From: Marisa cornuarietis
Taxonomy: Eukaryota; Mollusca; Gastropoda; Architaenioglossa; Ampullariidae
Length of the DNA stretch: 64,000 bases
Direction of reading: 5' to 3'
Assembly: GCA_004794655.1 (NCBI GenBank)
Contig: SMMW01000041.1
Location: 434,001-498,000 of the forward strand
How positions within the stretch are numbered: position 1 is the stretch's first letter; the number at the start of each line of letters is the position of its first letter. Shown here one piece after another: positions 63,235 to 64,000 of the stretch. The notes under the pieces were generated by a model. That model made no database searches. It was not told where the DNA came from and saw only the letters and a list, made by a program, of their open reading frames with translations. A program made the translations under genes and the position numbers.

Positions 63235-64000
63235 GATGCACCACTGTGAGCCTTAATACAGTATGGACTGTGCCTTATCGTGACCAACAGACTTTTATTT
63301 GAGGGGGTCAGAATGTCCATGTTTATACTACAGAAATCATATTTAAATCTCGACTGATTAACATACACAGAAACATTTATGCATTATTAATACATATATC
63401 ACAGTGGTTGCAAGTGTATGAAAAACACAGATAGTGGCATACATAAGCATTGCTATGTCATAACAAACTCACCAACGTACAAAAACGGATCTTTGTAAAA
63501 ACTGTGACGTCATTTTAGTACATGGCCTCAACGGATGACGTCTCTTTGGATGTAGCCAGCTTTTACCTACTAACATTGATCTCCTTCGTGCATAAATTAG
63601 TTTAATGTCGATGGGAGGGCCTTTTTGCGCTTTGTCGTGCCTGACAGCTGAGATTCATGCGCACCTTACAGAAAATGTACAAACAACAAAAGAAAAAGAC
63701 GGAACTGGAAAACAAGAACTGTAATCAGATTTCAAAGACTTCAGCAGAGTGTAGGCATTTAGTATTTCGGTCAAAAAGAGTAGCCAGCAATGTGATAAAA
63801 CCACTATTAAATCTGCTGAAGTTCACCTTAAACCCGACAGCAAATCTTAGACAGAGCTAGTTTTAAATGATAATTTAATGAAAAGGGTGCCAGGGTGGTC
63901 GTCTCCCTGTCAGCCCTGTAAGGTCTGTGTTAGCTCTAGGTGATGTGCCACTGTGCTTGGAGTTCAATAATCCTAACTCAGCAAAGACAGCTAGACTGCA
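63235..64000. other. Right flank
   Basis: Downstream of the possible exon at 63049 there is no recognisable coding sequence. The Lys-rich ORF 63657-63860 has weak coding character. No clear transposon is seen. Confidence 0.35.

Overview
The window is animal nuclear DNA, AT-rich, with long introns full of transposon relics. The gene content (a ciliary WD-repeat protein, a START-domain lipid carrier, a ceramide-kinase-like protein) and the repeat mix (DIRS, CR1/L2-like and RTE-like LINEs, a Gmr1-like Gypsy element, tRNA-derived SINEs, mariner, Harbinger-like and hAT-like DNA elements) suggest an invertebrate, most likely a lophotrochozoan and probably a mollusc. That placement is inference; no species can be named from the sequence alone.

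Three multi-exon host genes are readable. (1) CFAP43, minus strand, 18 coding exons between 402 and 25919; its 3' half lies beyond the left edge. (2) STARD7, plus strand, 8 coding exons from 26528 to 42281, complete. (3) A ceramide kinase-like gene (CERKL type), minus strand, 13 coding exons from 62815 down to 48126, complete. For all three, the exon chains were assembled by reading splice sites and checking that the reading phase is kept at every junction. CFAP43 and STARD7 are head to head, with 608 bp between start codons and a TCTCGCGAGA element in that gap. STARD7 and CERKL are tail to tail. A possible first exon of a further gene lies at 63049, just right of CERKL, with an RFX-type X-box between them.

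Layout: 1-26 kb is CFAP43, with introns carrying a DIRS element that has lost its reverse transcriptase (2.9-6.2 kb), a mariner (8.1-8.9 kb), CR1-like LINE pieces, two LTR-like repeats (15.8-16.6 and 18.5-18.9 kb) and a decayed RTE-like LINE (22.3-25.5 kb). 26-42 kb is STARD7, with an inverted-repeat-bounded element (29.35-31.47 kb), a young LTR retrotransposon (32.77-38.57 kb) and a Harbinger-like element (41.2-42.0 kb). 42.3-48.1 kb is intergenic with one hAT-like MITE. 48-63 kb is CERKL, with a tRNA-derived SINE and a nested mariner/LINE/LTR-like cluster in intron 4.

The most unusual object is the LTR retrotransposon. It has 896/894-bp LTRs that differ at only three places, a perfect 5-bp target duplication, a tRNA-Trp primer site, a SCAN-like gag, a zinc knuckle, an aspartic protease and an RNase H tail. 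Where integrase and reverse transcriptase should be, it instead encodes about 1 kb of coiled coil. It looks like a recently mobile, trans-dependent element carrying foreign coding sequence.

The host genes do not form one pathway: CFAP43 acts in the axoneme, STARD7 in phosphatidylcholine transfer to mitochondria, and CERKL in the sphingolipid kinase family.
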